A stretch of 34,682 nt of DNA from Marilutibacter aestuarii (GTDB lineage Bacteria > Pseudomonadota > Gammaproteobacteria > Xanthomonadales > Xanthomonadaceae), in the NCBI RefSeq assembly GCF_006546775.1, contig NZ_VICE01000087.1, positions 1 through 34,682 on the forward strand. Reading direction: 5' to 3'. Numbering within the stretch: the stretch's first letter is position 1; every line of letters begins with the position of its first letter. Shown in pieces: positions 18,212 through 26,165 of the stretch. The notes beneath the pieces were generated by a model that worked only from the letters and a program-made list of their open reading frames with translations, had not been told where the DNA came from and ran no database searches. Made by a program: the position numbers and the translations under genes.

Positions 18212-18868
18212 ATGAATGCAAGTGCGACTCCCCGTCCCCATGCGGCCCACCGGCTGCTTCGTGCCGCCCTCCTGGTTGGCGTCCTGGCCGCGCTCGCGGC
18301 CTGCTCGAGCTCGCCGGAAGTCGCGGGACCTCGCGCCCACGTCACCGTGAAGCAGCCGGCGTCCAGCCTGCCGGGCCCGGCCTACGCCTGGGTCGACCTG
18401 CCGGGCCAGCGACGCGCCGAGTCGGACCCGCGGGTCACCGACGCGGCCTTCCGCAACAGTCTCCGGCAGGCACTCGATACGGTCATGGTCGAAAAGGGCT
18501 ACCGGCTGGCCGACGACCCCGCCGCCGCCGATATCATCTTGGCCTATCGCGTCGGCGTGCAGGACGTCGAGAACGCCGCCCTGGTCAGCCGCGGCGGCCA
18601 GAACGCCGCCACCCCGCTGGCCGCGATCGAGTGCACGGGCGGCAGCTGCTCGCAGATCGTCACGCGCGACGCCGACGGCGTGCCCCTGATGAAGCTCAAG
18701 ACCCGCGAAACGGTCGAAGGCGGCCTGCTGGTCGAAGTCCTCGAACCCCGCAGCGTCCGCGTGCTGTGGAGCGCGTACAACCGCGGCACCGTCAAGCAGG
18801 GCGCCGTCACCGAAGCCCGCCTGGTCGACGTGGCCCGCACGACCCTGGCGCAACTGCCGGGGCGGTAG
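18212..18868 (+). CDS. DUF4136-type lipoprotein
   Basis: A 218-residue lipoprotein. The ATG at 18212 has GAGG about seven bases upstream and puts the signal peptide at the N-terminus; an in-frame ATG at 18137 would add 25 unrelated residues. The lipobox LAAC makes Cys31 the modified residue. The mature part has the pattern of DUF4136 proteins: YAWVDLPGQ, an alpha segment FRNSLRQALDTVMVEKGYRL, ADIILAYRVGV, and a late WSAYNRG strand. The function is unknown; such proteins are envelope lipoproteins. It has no evident link to the sugar genes it diverges from. Confidence 0.88.
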   Translation: MNASATPRPHAAHRLLRAALLVGVLAALAACSSSPEVAGPRAHVTVKQPASSLPGPAYAWVDLPGQRRAESDPRVTDAAFRNSLRQALDTVMVEKGYRLADDPAAADIILAYRVGVQDVENAALVSRGGQNAATPLAAIECTGGSCSQIVTRDADGVPLMKLKTRETVEGGLLVEVLEPRSVRVLWSAYNRGTVKQGAVTEARLVDVARTTLAQLPGR

Positions 18869-18902
18869 CTCGGTTCGCGCGTGCTGGGCGAGCACAAGCG
18901 GA

Positions 18903-18923
18903 GGGCCGTCGACAAGACGGCCC
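18903..18923 (+). terminator. Perfect 8-bp hairpin after lipoprotein gene
   Basis: GGGCCGTC (18903-18910) pairs perfectly with GACGGCCC (18916-18923) across a five-base loop, 34 bases after the lipoprotein stop codon. It lacks a T-run. It lies between two convergent genes and is the only candidate terminator there. Confidence 0.45.
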
Positions 18924-19023
18924 GAATGCCTACGCCCAATCGGTACATGGTTCTTGCTTACCCAAGCTGTCTGATGGGCGCGCGTGTCCGACGAACCTGT
19001 CCGGGTTCATGTCTCTCTCCTGT

Positions 19024-20340
19024 TCAGTTGCTTTCGAGACCGTCGGAACGGCCCGACTTGATGAAGTCGACCATCATCTGCAGGTACCCCTCGGGCTGAC
19101 GGGTGGACGCCCGCTCGCCCCGTGCATCGATCTCGAACTCGTACATGCCATGGTCCGCGTGCGGGAACACAGCCGTGGCGATCGGGAGACCCGCGCGCTT
19201 CAGTTCGCGCAGGCGCCGCAGGGTCTCGAAAGGCGGAGCATCGCGATCCTGTCCACCGAAGATCCACAGTTGGGGCACATCAAGATTGCTCAGCACGGGC
19301 ATCGGATCGTAGTGGGCCGGCACACCTTCGAGCAGCGCGGGGAAATCGCGCCGCGCGACAGCCTCTGGAGTCGAGATCAGGTACGAGGTGAAGTTGCCTC
19401 GCACGAACGGGAACCAGGGTTCTGTCCCATACTTTTCCTTCAGGGCATCAAGTCTGCCGAAGCCCTCCGTGAAGTTGCTCTCGATGATCGCGGCTGTCGC
19501 GCTGGCGATTTCGTCCGCCTTGCGCTGTGCGTCAGGGCCAAAGCCGGCACGCGCCATGTCGAAGGCAATTGCCTCCCGGTCTTCGTCGAGCGGTGATACG
19601 GCAAGACCGAAGCTGACGATGACGAAGTCTACCGACTCGATCCTTGCGGCCAGCGGCGCCACCCATCCGCCTTGACTTCCGCCCTGGTAGCCGATGCGTC
19701 CTGCTCGCTTTCCGGCAAGGCGCTTCGCCTCGTGCATGGCATGGATGGCGTCGATGGCGAGCGTGAGGTAGTCCTGTGTATAGCGACCCTCCGAGCGGCC
19801 CGTGCCCCGCTTGTCGTACGCGAACACGCCGATGCCTTGACTCGCCAGTTCGCGCTGAAGTGAGTACGTGTCTATCGCCGACGATCGCTCGGCGCCGTGG
19901 ACGAGCACCACGAGAGGTACCGTTGCATCGCCAGGCGGCAGGGTCAATCGTCCACTCAACGCGACGCCGCTTCCCTGAAAGCGGGTATCGATCTGGACGA
20001 GTGGTTCGCGCTGACCGGCGACGTTGTCGAAACGTATCCGACCTTGCTTGCAGTTCGACACGGTCAGCCGGTGGCCGTCCGGGCGCTCCGTCCATCCGAG
20101 CGTGCTGATCCACTCGCCATCATCTTGCCGCACCAGCGCACCGGTCTGGCCATCCGGACGCCTCCACCGGTGCGTGCCGGCCCCGGCCGCACCGATATCG
20201 AGGGTGCTGCCATCCGCCATTCGATAGCTGCCCGTAAGACAGGAGGAGGCTTGTGGAGTGGGCACTCCAGGATCGCCTGCCGTAGCCGCGAGAGGAATCG
20301 CGGCGAGCATGAAGGCCGCAGCGAATGAGAGCTTGCGCAT
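19024..20340 (-). CDS. Secreted alpha/beta hydrolase (S9/acyl-esterase-like)
   Basis: A 438-residue protein starting at the ATG 20338-20340, preceded by TGGAG six bases upstream. Residues 1-21 form a signal peptide. A small N-terminal beta domain (about 30-135) precedes an alpha/beta-hydrolase domain with the oxyanion segment LVVLVHGAERSS, the nucleophile elbow GGSQG (Ser222), and likely acid Asp365 in FGGQDRD and base His397 in PHADHGMYEF. It could be an esterase or peptidase; the substrate is not recognisable. The open frame continues upstream to 20850 but that part is antisense to the MarR gene. It is divergent from that MarR gene, so it may be its target. Third codon positions are less GC-rich than in neighbouring genes. 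Confidence 0.9.
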   Translation of the reverse strand: MRKLSFAAAFMLAAIPLAATAGDPGVPTPQASSCLTGSYRMADGSTLDIGAAGAGTHRWRRPDGQTGALVRQDDGEWISTLGWTERPDGHRLTVSNCKQGRIRFDNVAGQREPLVQIDTRFQGSGVALSGRLTLPPGDATVPLVVLVHGAERSSAIDTYSLQRELASQGIGVFAYDKRGTGRSEGRYTQDYLTLAIDAIHAMHEAKRLAGKRAGRIGYQGGSQGGWVAPLAARIESVDFVIVSFGLAVSPLDEDREAIAFDMARAGFGPDAQRKADEIASATAAIIESNFTEGFGRLDALKEKYGTEPWFPFVRGNFTSYLISTPEAVARRDFPALLEGVPAHYDPMPVLSNLDVPQLWIFGGQDRDAPPFETLRRLRELKRAGLPIATAVFPHADHGMYEFEIDARGERASTRQPEGYLQMMVDFIKSGRSDGLESN

Positions 20341-20362
20341 GACCACTCCAATTAGGTTATCC

Positions 20363-20401
20363 TTTACGTAAATGTTGACGTTAATCGTCGAGGACGTCAA
20401 C
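20363..20401. promoter_or_regulatory. Repeated ACGT-core palindromes between hydrolase and MarR gene
   Basis: The 79-base divergent gap has TTTACGTAAA (20363-20372, perfect palindrome) and TTGACGTTAA (20375-20384, similar), centres 12 bases apart. GTTGACG (20374-20380) also forms an inverted repeat with CGTCAAC (20395-20401). This is the expected form and place of a MarR operator controlling both genes. Confidence 0.6.
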
Positions 20402-20419
20402 CCGCAGAAGGAGCACGAC

Positions 20420-20899
20420 ATGACTGACTTCATCCAGCAGCAAGGGGCGGCATTCCTGGCGCACCTGCTACGGCGACTCGCCGACGAGCTCGTGCAGGGT
20501 GCGGCCGATTGGTACCCAACGGTGGGAGTTACAGCGCCGCCGCGTACGATATCCACGCTCCTGGCACTGGATGAGCATGGGCCGCTGGGCGTGATGGAAC
20601 TCGCGGGGCTGCTGCGGCAGTCGCACCCGCTCGTGATTGTCTGGATCAAGGAACTAACCCGTCTGTCACTGGTGAAATCCCGTGACGATCCCGCCGATCG
20701 GCGTAGGACTCTGATCGCCCTGACGACAAAGGGGCAACGTGAGCTGGTCCGTATCCGCGAAGCGCTCGTCGTCATGGAGCAGGCGTCCTTGGAATTACTG
20801 GAGCAGGCGGGAACCGATTCGCTCGAGATGTTGTGGGCACTGGAGCGCAAATGCCGCGAAGTCCCCTTCCTTGAGCGACTACAGAAAAAGTCAGGCTAG
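20420..20899 (+). CDS. MarR-family transcriptional regulator
   Basis: A 159-residue regulator starting at the ATG 20420 with AAGGAG six bases upstream; the longer frame from 20372 adds residues overlapping the operator region. The winged HTH covers about residues 42-105, with the recognition helix region LAGLLRQSHPLVIVWIKELT and the wing DPADRRRTLIALTTKG. A C-terminal helix (about 110-150) would form the dimer interface. It is divergent from the secreted alpha/beta hydrolase and probably represses that gene and itself through the ACGT-core repeats. The ligand is unknown. Confidence 0.92.
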   Translation: MTDFIQQQGAAFLAHLLRRLADELVQGAADWYPTVGVTAPPRTISTLLALDEHGPLGVMELAGLLRQSHPLVIVWIKELTRLSLVKSRDDPADRRRTLIALTTKGQRELVRIREALVVMEQASLELLEQAGTDSLEMLWALERKCREVPFLERLQKKSG

Positions 20900-21007
20900 A
20901 GCGGAGCGCGCGTTGACCGACCGCATTGGGCCCGTCGACTCAGCCAGTTTCGGTTCGATGGCGCCGTGAAAGCGGAGCAAGGTGAGGAGGGCAGTTAGGA
21001 TCGCCTG

Positions 21008-21367
21008 GTGTACTCCGTCCTTTCCGGCTCCCAAGGCATGACCACGCTGCCTGCGATCGGCTTCGCGCTTTCGGCCCTCGTTGGCGCGCCCGCCCTCGCG
21101 GTCCTGGCACGGGCTTCGCGCGACTTCGACCGTCGCCTTAAGTCCACGCACCCGCACGTCTGGGCTCGCATCGCGCCCGATCCGCGCCTGGCGCCTTCGC
21201 TGTCCTCGGCCTCGGCCCGTTTCATCATGCGGGGCGACGACCGCGAGGTGCCCGACCCGCTGCTGACGGCCCTGGGCGACCGTTGCCACCGGGCCGGGTA
21301 CTGGGCCATGTCGGCGTTCCTGGGCGCGGTGTTGTCGACGGCCGTGCCCGCGATCCTGGGGGGCTGA
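21008..21367 (+). CDS. Small two-helix membrane protein, possibly UspB-like
   Basis: A 119-residue protein with a GTG start and AGGA about seven bases upstream; an internal ATG at 21038 gives 109 residues but lacks a good ribosome site. A hydrophobic helix lies at about residues 14-35 and another at 95-117, with a charged middle loop. This layout and length resemble UspB, but the sequence match is weak to my eye. Its function is unknown. It lies upstream of a tRNA gene read in the opposite direction. Confidence 0.6.
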   Translation: MYSVLSGSQGMTTLPAIGFALSALVGAPALAVLARASRDFDRRLKSTHPHVWARIAPDPRLAPSLSSASARFIMRGDDREVPDPLLTALGDRCHRAGYWAMSAFLGAVLSTAVPAILGG

Positions 21368-21427
21368 CACGGGGCGGACGCGGAGGCGTTCCGGCAAGGC
21401 GGCAGGCAGGTCCAGCCCCTGAAATGC

Positions 21428-21448
21428 AAAACCCCGCCGGGGGCGGGG
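21428..21448 (-). terminator. Intrinsic terminator of the tRNA-Met gene
   Basis: On the minus strand a seven-base perfect stem (21432-21438 with 21442-21448) and three-base loop are followed by TTTT at 21428-21431. It starts 29 bases past the tRNA 3' end. Confidence 0.85.
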
Positions 21449-21476
21449 CTGGCTTCGATCCGTCGGCTCGGACGGA

Positions 21477-21553
21477 TGGTGGCTATGGGTGGACTCGAAC
21501 CACCGACCCCAGCATTATGAGTGCTGTGCTCTAACCGGCTGAGCTACATAGCC
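21477..21553 (-). tRNA. tRNA-Met (CAU), elongator type
   Basis: The minus strand folds into a 77-base cloverleaf. The acceptor arms are GGCTATG and CATAGCC, the anticodon stem CAGCA/TGCTG encloses the loop CTCATAA with anticodon CAT, and the T arm is GGTGG/CCACC with TTCGAGT. The discriminator A is followed by an encoded CCA. The closest familiar relative is the E. coli elongator tRNA-Met; the mismatched first pair of initiator tRNA is absent. A lysidine-modified tRNA-Ile2 is the alternative for a CAU anticodon but fits less well. Confidence 0.96.
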
Positions 21554-21569
21554 ACGGGGTGAACCGCGA

Positions 21570-21598
21570 ATTGTTCCCGGATCGGGCTCGCGTGTCAA
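21570..21598 (-). promoter_or_regulatory. Promoter of tRNA-Met
   Basis: On the minus strand a perfect TTGACA (21593-21598) is followed after exactly 17 bases by AACAAT (21570-21575, four of six to the -10). Transcription would begin about 10 bases before the mature tRNA 5' end. Confidence 0.75.
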
Positions 21599-21684
21599 TC
21601 ACCTTTGGGGCGGCTTGTGGATAACCGGGGGGCGTGGCAGAGTCGAAGCCAGTGACGTAAGTCAACGACTCAGGAGTCCGCATC

Positions 21685-22317
21685 GTGATCGATCCGGACG
21701 GTTATCGCCCCAACGTCGGCATCGTGCTGATGCGTCCGGATGGACGCCTGTTCTGGGCCCGCCGCGTCCACCGGGACGGCTGGCAATTCCCGCAGGGCGG
21801 GATGAACAGCGACGAAACGCCGATCGAAGCCATGTATCGCGAACTTCGCGAGGAGACCGGCTTGCTGCCGCACCACGTTGAGGTGCTGGGCGAGACGCCC
21901 GGGTGGCTGCGCTACCGGCTGCCGCAGCGTGCGATCCGCCGCCACGAACGCCTGGTATGCATCGGCCAGAAGCAGGTCTGGTTCCTGCTGCGCCTGGTCG
22001 GGGACGAGTCCGAGCTGCGGCTGGACCTGACCGACAAGCCCGAGTTCGACCACTGGCGCTGGGTGGACTTCTGGTACCCGGTCGAGCACGTGGTCATCTT
22101 CAAGCGCAGCGTCTACGCCCGCGCGCTGATGCATCTCTCGCAGTTCGCCCGCGACATGGGCGAGGGCCTGGCGGTGCCGCCGCCGCAGGAGGTGGTCCAG
22201 CGCAGCCTGGGCTGGGACGGGAAGCGCGGCCGCAGCCGACCGCGTGCCCGGCCCCTCCAGCATCCGCGGGGGCAGGGCTCGGGCAATGCCGGGAGCGGGC
22301 GCAACGGGCCGGCCTGA
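21685..22317 (+). CDS. rppH: RNA pyrophosphohydrolase RppH (Nudix)
   Basis: A 210-residue protein with a GTG start and AGGAG eight bases upstream. It begins [20 protein letters not shown], typical of RppH. The Nudix box covers residues 38-60 ([20 protein letters not shown]), with Glu53, Glu56 and Glu57 as metal ligands. RppH removes pyrophosphate from the 5' end of mRNAs, triggering RNase E decay. Residues beyond about 165 form an arginine-, glycine- and proline-rich tail not needed for the fold. It stands alone, divergent from the tRNA gene. Diadenosine polyphosphate hydrolysis is the old name of the same enzyme. Confidence 0.95.
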   Translation: MIDPDGYRPNVGIVLMRPDGRLFWARRVHRDGWQFPQGGMNSDETPIEAMYRELREETGLLPHHVEVLGETPGWLRYRLPQRAIRRHERLVCIGQKQVWFLLRLVGDESELRLDLTDKPEFDHWRWVDFWYPVEHVVIFKRSVYARALMHLSQFARDMGEGLAVPPPQEVVQRSLGWDGKRGRSRPRARPLQHPRGQGSGNAGSGRNGPA

Positions 22318-22378
22318 GCCGGTCGCCGGGCGGCGCCGATCCGCCTGCGAGGCGCCCGGAGCCCTGAATAGGGCTGAT

Positions 22379-22408
22379 GTTGACAATCATTCTCATTCGT
22401 AGTGCAAT
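22379..22408 (+). promoter_or_regulatory. Fur box overlapping the bfd promoter
   Basis: GTTGACAATCATTCTCATT (22379-22397) closely resembles the Fur consensus; on the other strand it reads AATGAGAATGATTGTCAAC. It overlaps a -35 TTGACA (22380-22385), followed after 17 bases by TGCAAT (22403-22408). The arrangement predicts iron-dependent repression of the ferredoxin gene that starts at 22460. Confidence 0.85.
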
Positions 22409-22459
22409 GCGGATGCAGCCAGTCCGGCTGCGAGATCCGGCGCCCCGGCGTCCCTGCCC

Positions 22460-22663
22460 ATGTATGTCTGCATCTGCAACGGCGTCACCGACCACGACAT
22501 CCGCCAGGCGGCCGAAGCCGGCTGTGGCAGCGTGCCGGAACTGACCATGCGGACCGGGGCCGGCGCCAACTGCGGCAGCTGCCTGGACCTGGCGGCGCAG
22601 TTGCTGGTCGAACATCGCCGCGCGCGCGAGCTGCCCCTGCCAGTGCTGTCGCAGGCCGCCTGA
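22460..22663 (+). CDS. bfd: Bacterioferritin-associated ferredoxin Bfd
   Basis: A 67-residue [2Fe-2S] protein. Cluster ligands are visible as Cys4 and Cys6 in MYVCICNGVTD and Cys38 and Cys41 in NCGSC, the CxC...CxxC arrangement of Bfd. It reduces bacterioferritin haem to mobilise stored iron under iron starvation. A Fur box covers its promoter, and the bacterioferritin gene follows 159 bases downstream, which agrees with this role. The ribosome site is weak. Confidence 0.95.
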   Translation: MYVCICNGVTDHDIRQAAEAGCGSVPELTMRTGAGANCGSCLDLAAQLLVEHRRARELPLPVLSQAA

Positions 22664-22822
22664 GCCCGCCTCCGGGACCGCCGTCCGGCGGGACCCGTCG
22701 CCCATCCCCCCTGTTTCCGTATCGCCACTGATTCGCGTCTGCGGCTGCAGCCGATTCGTGTTTCGCCATGGCCGCGCGCAAGCGGCTAAAGTGCCCGCAT
22801 TGCCGCCACACGGAGCACCGCC

Positions 22823-23293
22823 ATGAAGGGCGACGCCAAGGTCATCGAATTCCTCAACAAGGCGCTCTTCAATGAGCTGACCGCGATCAACCAGTACTTC
22901 CTGCACGCCAAGATGCTGAAGAACTGGGGCCTGAAGGAACTGGCCGACCACGAGTACCACGAGTCCATCGACGAGATGAAGCACGCCGACAAGCTGTCGG
23001 ACCGCATCCTGTTCCTCGATGGCCTGCCCAACTTCCAGGCCCTGGGCAAGCTGCGCATCGGCGAGAACCCGAAGGAACTGCTGGCCTGCGACCTGGCGCT
23101 TGAGAATGAGGCCGTGCCGCTGCTGCGCGAGGCCATCGCGTACTGCGAGTCGGTGTCGGACTACGTCAGCCGCGACCTGTTCGCCGAGATCCTCGATTCC
23201 GAGGAAGAGCACATCGACTGGATCGAGACCCAGCTGTCGCTGATCGAGCGCATCGGCGAGCCGAACTACCTGGCGCAGAAGCTCGAGGGCTGA
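22823..23293 (+). CDS. bfr: Bacterioferritin
   Basis: A 156-residue bacterioferritin with GGAG seven bases before the ATG. All ferroxidase ligands are present at their usual numbers: Glu18, Glu51, His54, Glu94, Glu127 and His130, with Tyr25 nearby. The haem-ligating Met52 is also conserved. It forms a 24-subunit shell that oxidises and stores iron. No Fur box is seen in the 159 bases before it, so it may be regulated separately from bfd, whose product releases its iron. Confidence 0.96.
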   Translation: MKGDAKVIEFLNKALFNELTAINQYFLHAKMLKNWGLKELADHEYHESIDEMKHADKLSDRILFLDGLPNFQALGKLRIGENPKELLACDLALENEAVPLLREAIAYCESVSDYVSRDLFAEILDSEEEHIDWIETQLSLIERIGEPNYLAQKLEG

Positions 23294-23307
23294 GCCACCA
23301 CCCCCGG

Positions 23308-23326
23308 CGCCGGCCTCAGGCCGGCG
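23308..23326. terminator. Bidirectional hairpin between bfr and DUF4126 gene
   Basis: CGCCGGCC (23308-23315) pairs perfectly with GGCCGGCG (23319-23326); the three-base loop is the TGA stop codon of the DUF4126 gene read on the minus strand. It sits 15 bases after the bfr stop. No T-run follows on either strand. Confidence 0.5.
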
Positions 23327-23900
23327 AGGGCGGTCGCGGCGTGCGGCGGAACAGCTTCCGCCAGACCCACCAGATCGACAGCGCGATCGCCAGGCTGACC
23401 AGGACCACCAGGCCCAGGGTCAGCCAGGGATAGGCGAACACCAGCGCGAGCGCACCGACCACCGCCACGTCCTCGCCGACCGATGCGGTCCAGTTGGTCA
23501 CGGGTTCGGGCGAGGCGTTGAGCATCGCCCGGGTGCCCGACTTCAGTGCGTGGCTGGTGAGGGCCACCCCGGCGCCCGCCGCCAGCGCCCCGGCACCCAG
23601 GTCGCCATCGGGCGACAGCGTGGCCGCGGCCAGGAAGGCGCCGGCCGGCACGCGCAGCAGGGTGTGCAGCAGGTCCCAGCCCGAATCGACGCCGGGGATC
23701 TTGTCGGCGAAGAACTCCACCAGCGCCAGTGCGCCGGCGACGCCGAGCACCCAGGGCGACTGCGTGGCCTGCAGGGCCTCGGGCAGGTCCAGCCAGCCCA
23801 GGGCACCGGCCAGGCCGACGCCGAAGACGGTCAGGTAGACGCGGATGCCGGCGAGCCAGGCCAGAACCACGCCAATTGCGAACAGGTGCGCATCAGTCAT
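23316..23900 (-). CDS. DUF4126 family membrane protein
   Basis: A 194-residue protein with about five or six hydrophobic segments. I take the ATG at 23898-23900, where the hydrophobic N-terminus MTDAHLFAIGVVLAWLAGIRVYLTV begins; the frame opens further upstream, but that part is not family-like. The features AGIRVYLTVFGVG, EFFADKIPGVDSGWDLLHT and SHALKSGTRAMLNASPEPVTN are typical of DUF4126. The function is unknown. It is convergent with bfr and divergent from the following coiled-coil protein gene. The C-terminus is basic (RKLFRRTPR). Confidence 0.88.
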   Translation of the reverse strand: MTDAHLFAIGVVLAWLAGIRVYLTVFGVGLAGALGWLDLPEALQATQSPWVLGVAGALALVEFFADKIPGVDSGWDLLHTLLRVPAGAFLAAATLSPDGDLGAGALAAGAGVALTSHALKSGTRAMLNASPEPVTNWTASVGEDVAVVGALALVFAYPWLTLGLVVLVSLAIALSIWWVWRKLFRRTPRPPSPA

Positions 23901-23970
23901 CGTCGCGACCCCGCTAGAATGTCCCTCGAGTATAGAGGCAGGAGCGTGCCGTAATGCGGGCGGCCCGGAC

Positions 23971-24765
23971 ATGACCCCAACCCCCCATCGCGAGCCCCCA
24001 GCGCGTTATCGCATCGTCCGGGACGGTCCGGACCGGCGTCCGCTGTGGCTGGTGTTGGCGCTGCTGGCCTGGGCCGGCAGCCTGGTGGCGGTCTGGCAGT
24101 TCACCCGCAGCATCGCCGCGCCGAAGCTGCCGGAAGTCAGCCAGGCCCTGGGCCAGGCCGAGGGCACGCTGCGGCGGCAGGGCTCGGAACTGGAAGAGCT
24201 GCGCCAGCGCGCCGCGATCCTCGAGAAGTCCGACCAGATCACCCGCGACGCCAACAAGCAGATCCAGCGCACCCTGGCCGAGCGCGAGGAGGAGATCGCC
24301 GGCCTGCGCGCCGACGTCGCCTTCTACGAACGCCTGGTGGGGGCCACCAGCCCGCGCAAGGGCCTGAACGTGCACTCCAGCCAGTTCGTCCCCGAGGCGG
24401 GTGGCACCTGGCGCTACGAGATCGTCCTCACCCAGAACCTCAACCGGGGCGCGGTCAGCACCGGCCAGCTCAAGTTCCAGGTCGAGGGCGTCCAGGACGG
24501 CAAGCTCGCGGTCGTCGACTGGGGACGCCTGCACCAGAAGCAGGAGGCGGCGGGGCAGGCCTACTCGTTCCGCTACTTCCAGCAGCTCAGCGGCAGCATC
24601 ATGTTGCCGGTGGGCTTCACGCCGCAACGCGTCCGCGTGCGGCTGAACACCGGGGAAAAGACCGTCGACCAGACACTGGCCTGGCAGGTCGGCAATGCCG
24701 GCGACGACGCGCGCGCGGTCACGTCCACGGCCGTCGCGGCCACCGCTTCACAAGGGGAATCCTGA
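23971..24765 (+). CDS. Membrane-anchored coiled-coil protein (DUF6776-type), copy 1
   Basis: A 264-residue protein with a short cytoplasmic N-terminus, one membrane helix at about 24-44, a coiled coil at about 55-122 and a C-terminal beta-rich domain (about 130-245). The start at 23971 has a poor ribosome site but is the only in-frame ATG before the helix. A paralogue lies at 25274-26110, with the bactofilin gene between them; they share the coiled-coil end [17 protein letters not shown] and the motif LTQNLNRG. Its stop codon is two bases before the bactofilin start, so the two are cotranscribed. It may link the bactofilin scaffold to the inner membrane, but this is inference from position. 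Confidence 0.85.
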   Translation: MTPTPHREPPARYRIVRDGPDRRPLWLVLALLAWAGSLVAVWQFTRSIAAPKLPEVSQALGQAEGTLRRQGSELEELRQRAAILEKSDQITRDANKQIQRTLAEREEEIAGLRADVAFYERLVGATSPRKGLNVHSSQFVPEAGGTWRYEIVLTQNLNRGAVSTGQLKFQVEGVQDGKLAVVDWGRLHQKQEAAGQAYSFRYFQQLSGSIMLPVGFTPQRVRVRLNTGEKTVDQTLAWQVGNAGDDARAVTSTAVAATASQGES

Positions 24766-24767
24766 GC

Positions 24768-25187
24768 ATGTTCAAGAACAAACCGGCCCAGCTCGATGGC
24801 CACGTCGACACCCTCATCGGCCCGCAGGTCGTCATCCGCGGCGACCTGGAGTTCAGCGGTGGGCTGTTCATCGAGGGCCGCGTGATCGGCAAGGTGATCG
24901 CGCTCGAGGGCGAGAAGGCGATGCTCACGCTGGCCGAGAGCGGCGTGATCGAGGGCGAGGTGCACGCCCCGCTGGTGGCGATCAACGGCACCCTCAACGG
25001 CGACGTCCACGCCGCCGAGCGGGTCGAGCTGGCGAGCAAGGCGAGGGTGCGCGGCAACGTCCACTACAAGGTGGTGGAGATGTCCGCCGGCGCGACCCTC
25101 ACCGGCCGCCTGATCCATGCCGACAGCGTGATGGGCGAGCAGGTCAGCGCCTACGCCGAACGCGAAGCCTTCACCGAAGCGGCCTGA
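24768..25187 (+). CDS. Bactofilin (polymer-forming cytoskeletal protein)
   Basis: A 139-residue protein with a ribosome site AAGGGGA nine bases upstream, overlapping the end of the preceding gene. The right-handed beta-helix core of bactofilins is plain from residues 17 to 115: GPQVVIRGDLEFSGGLFIEG, then turns with GVIEGEVHAPLVAINGTLNG and ARVRGNVHYKVVEMSAG. Bactofilins polymerise without nucleotide into membrane-associated filaments that organise cell-wall enzymes and cell shape. It sits between two paralogous membrane coiled-coil genes, which suggests they act together. It is not close to a LysM/M23 peptidase gene, the more common partner. Confidence 0.95.
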   Translation: MFKNKPAQLDGHVDTLIGPQVVIRGDLEFSGGLFIEGRVIGKVIALEGEKAMLTLAESGVIEGEVHAPLVAINGTLNGDVHAAERVELASKARVRGNVHYKVVEMSAGATLTGRLIHADSVMGEQVSAYAEREAFTEAA

Positions 25188-25273
25188 GCCCCGTCGCCGG
25201 CAACTGAACCGCCCCGACACGGTCGGCGCGGTGGCGGCTTGACGCCCCGCGGTCCGCCTCCTATATCAGGGAG

Positions 25274-26110
25274 ATGGACGACAAACCGCTGGACGACGCC
25301 GCGCCCGACGCCCCTCCGCCCGCCGCCGCGCCCGGCGGGGCGGCGTCCTCGACATCCCACCCTCCGCATCCCCCGCTGTCGCCGGAATTCCGGCGCCGCG
25401 CCGCGTGGGCGGCCGCCGGCGTGTTCGTCCTGGCGCTGGTCTTCGGGGGCTGGGGCCTGTGGCGGGTGATCGCACCGGCCTCGGGCGACCTCAAGGGCCA
25501 GCTGGCGAGCAGCGAAGCCAGCGTCCAGCGCCTGCGCGAACAGAACGATGCCCTGGCCCAGCGCGTGGCGACCCTGTCGCGCTCGGACCAGATCAGTCGC
25601 GATGCCAACCGCGACGTGCAACGCACGCTGGCCGAGCGCGACGAGGAAATCGCCGGCCTGCGTGCCGACGTCGCCTTCTACGAGCGCCTCGTCGGCGCGA
25701 CCGCGCAGCGCCGCGGCCTGAGCGTGCACGGGATCCGCTTCCAGCCCCAGGGCGACACCGCCTGGCACTTCACCACCACCCTGACCCAGAACCTCAATCG
25801 CGGCTCGGTCAGCAGCGGCGGCCTGCAGCTGCAGATCGAGGGCACGCGGGCGGGCAAGCGTGAGGTGCTGGCCTGGTCGATGCTGCGCCAGGACCCCAGC
25901 GCAGCGGGCCTGCCGTACTCGTTCAAGTACTTCCAGCAGGTCGAGGGCGATGTATTCCTGCCCGAAGGCTTCGAGCCGGTCCGCGTACAGGTCCAGCTCA
26001 GGCCGCGCAACGGTGCCGCGGTGGAACAGTCCTTTACCTGGGCCGACAGCACCCGCGATTCACCGCTCAACGGCGCCGACGCGGACGCGCCACCGAAGGC
26101 CGGCGGCTGA
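25274..26110 (+). CDS. Membrane-anchored coiled-coil protein (DUF6776-type), copy 2
   Basis: A 278-residue protein with a proline- and alanine-rich N-terminus (residues 8-36), a membrane helix at about 43-63, a coiled coil at about 72-140 and a C-terminal beta-rich domain. It is a clear paralogue of the protein at 23971-24765: SDQISRDAN versus SDQITRDAN, and [17 protein letters not shown] identical. The start ATG has AGGGAG almost touching it, so spacing is unusually short. It follows the bactofilin gene by 86 bases. It may be a second membrane partner of the bactofilin; its function is otherwise unknown. Confidence 0.85.
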   Translation: MDDKPLDDAAPDAPPPAAAPGGAASSTSHPPHPPLSPEFRRRAAWAAAGVFVLALVFGGWGLWRVIAPASGDLKGQLASSEASVQRLREQNDALAQRVATLSRSDQISRDANRDVQRTLAERDEEIAGLRADVAFYERLVGATAQRRGLSVHGIRFQPQGDTAWHFTTTLTQNLNRGSVSSGGLQLQIEGTRAGKREVLAWSMLRQDPSAAGLPYSFKYFQQVEGDVFLPEGFEPVRVQVQLRPRNGAAVEQSFTWADSTRDSPLNGADADAPPKAGG

Positions 26111-26165
26111 AGCGCGGCTGCGGCCCGCGCTTGAATATGCGGCGTGCGCGCCCCATCCTGACCGC

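Noticed and set aside
20341-20850. Extension of the alpha/beta hydrolase frame across the MarR gene
   Set aside because: It is antisense to a clear MarR gene, and the true start has a signal peptide and ribosome site.
24045-25187. 380-codon frame spanning the first coiled-coil gene and bactofilin
   Set aside because: It is arginine- and glycine-rich in another frame, whereas the two real genes show family motifs and tight coupling.
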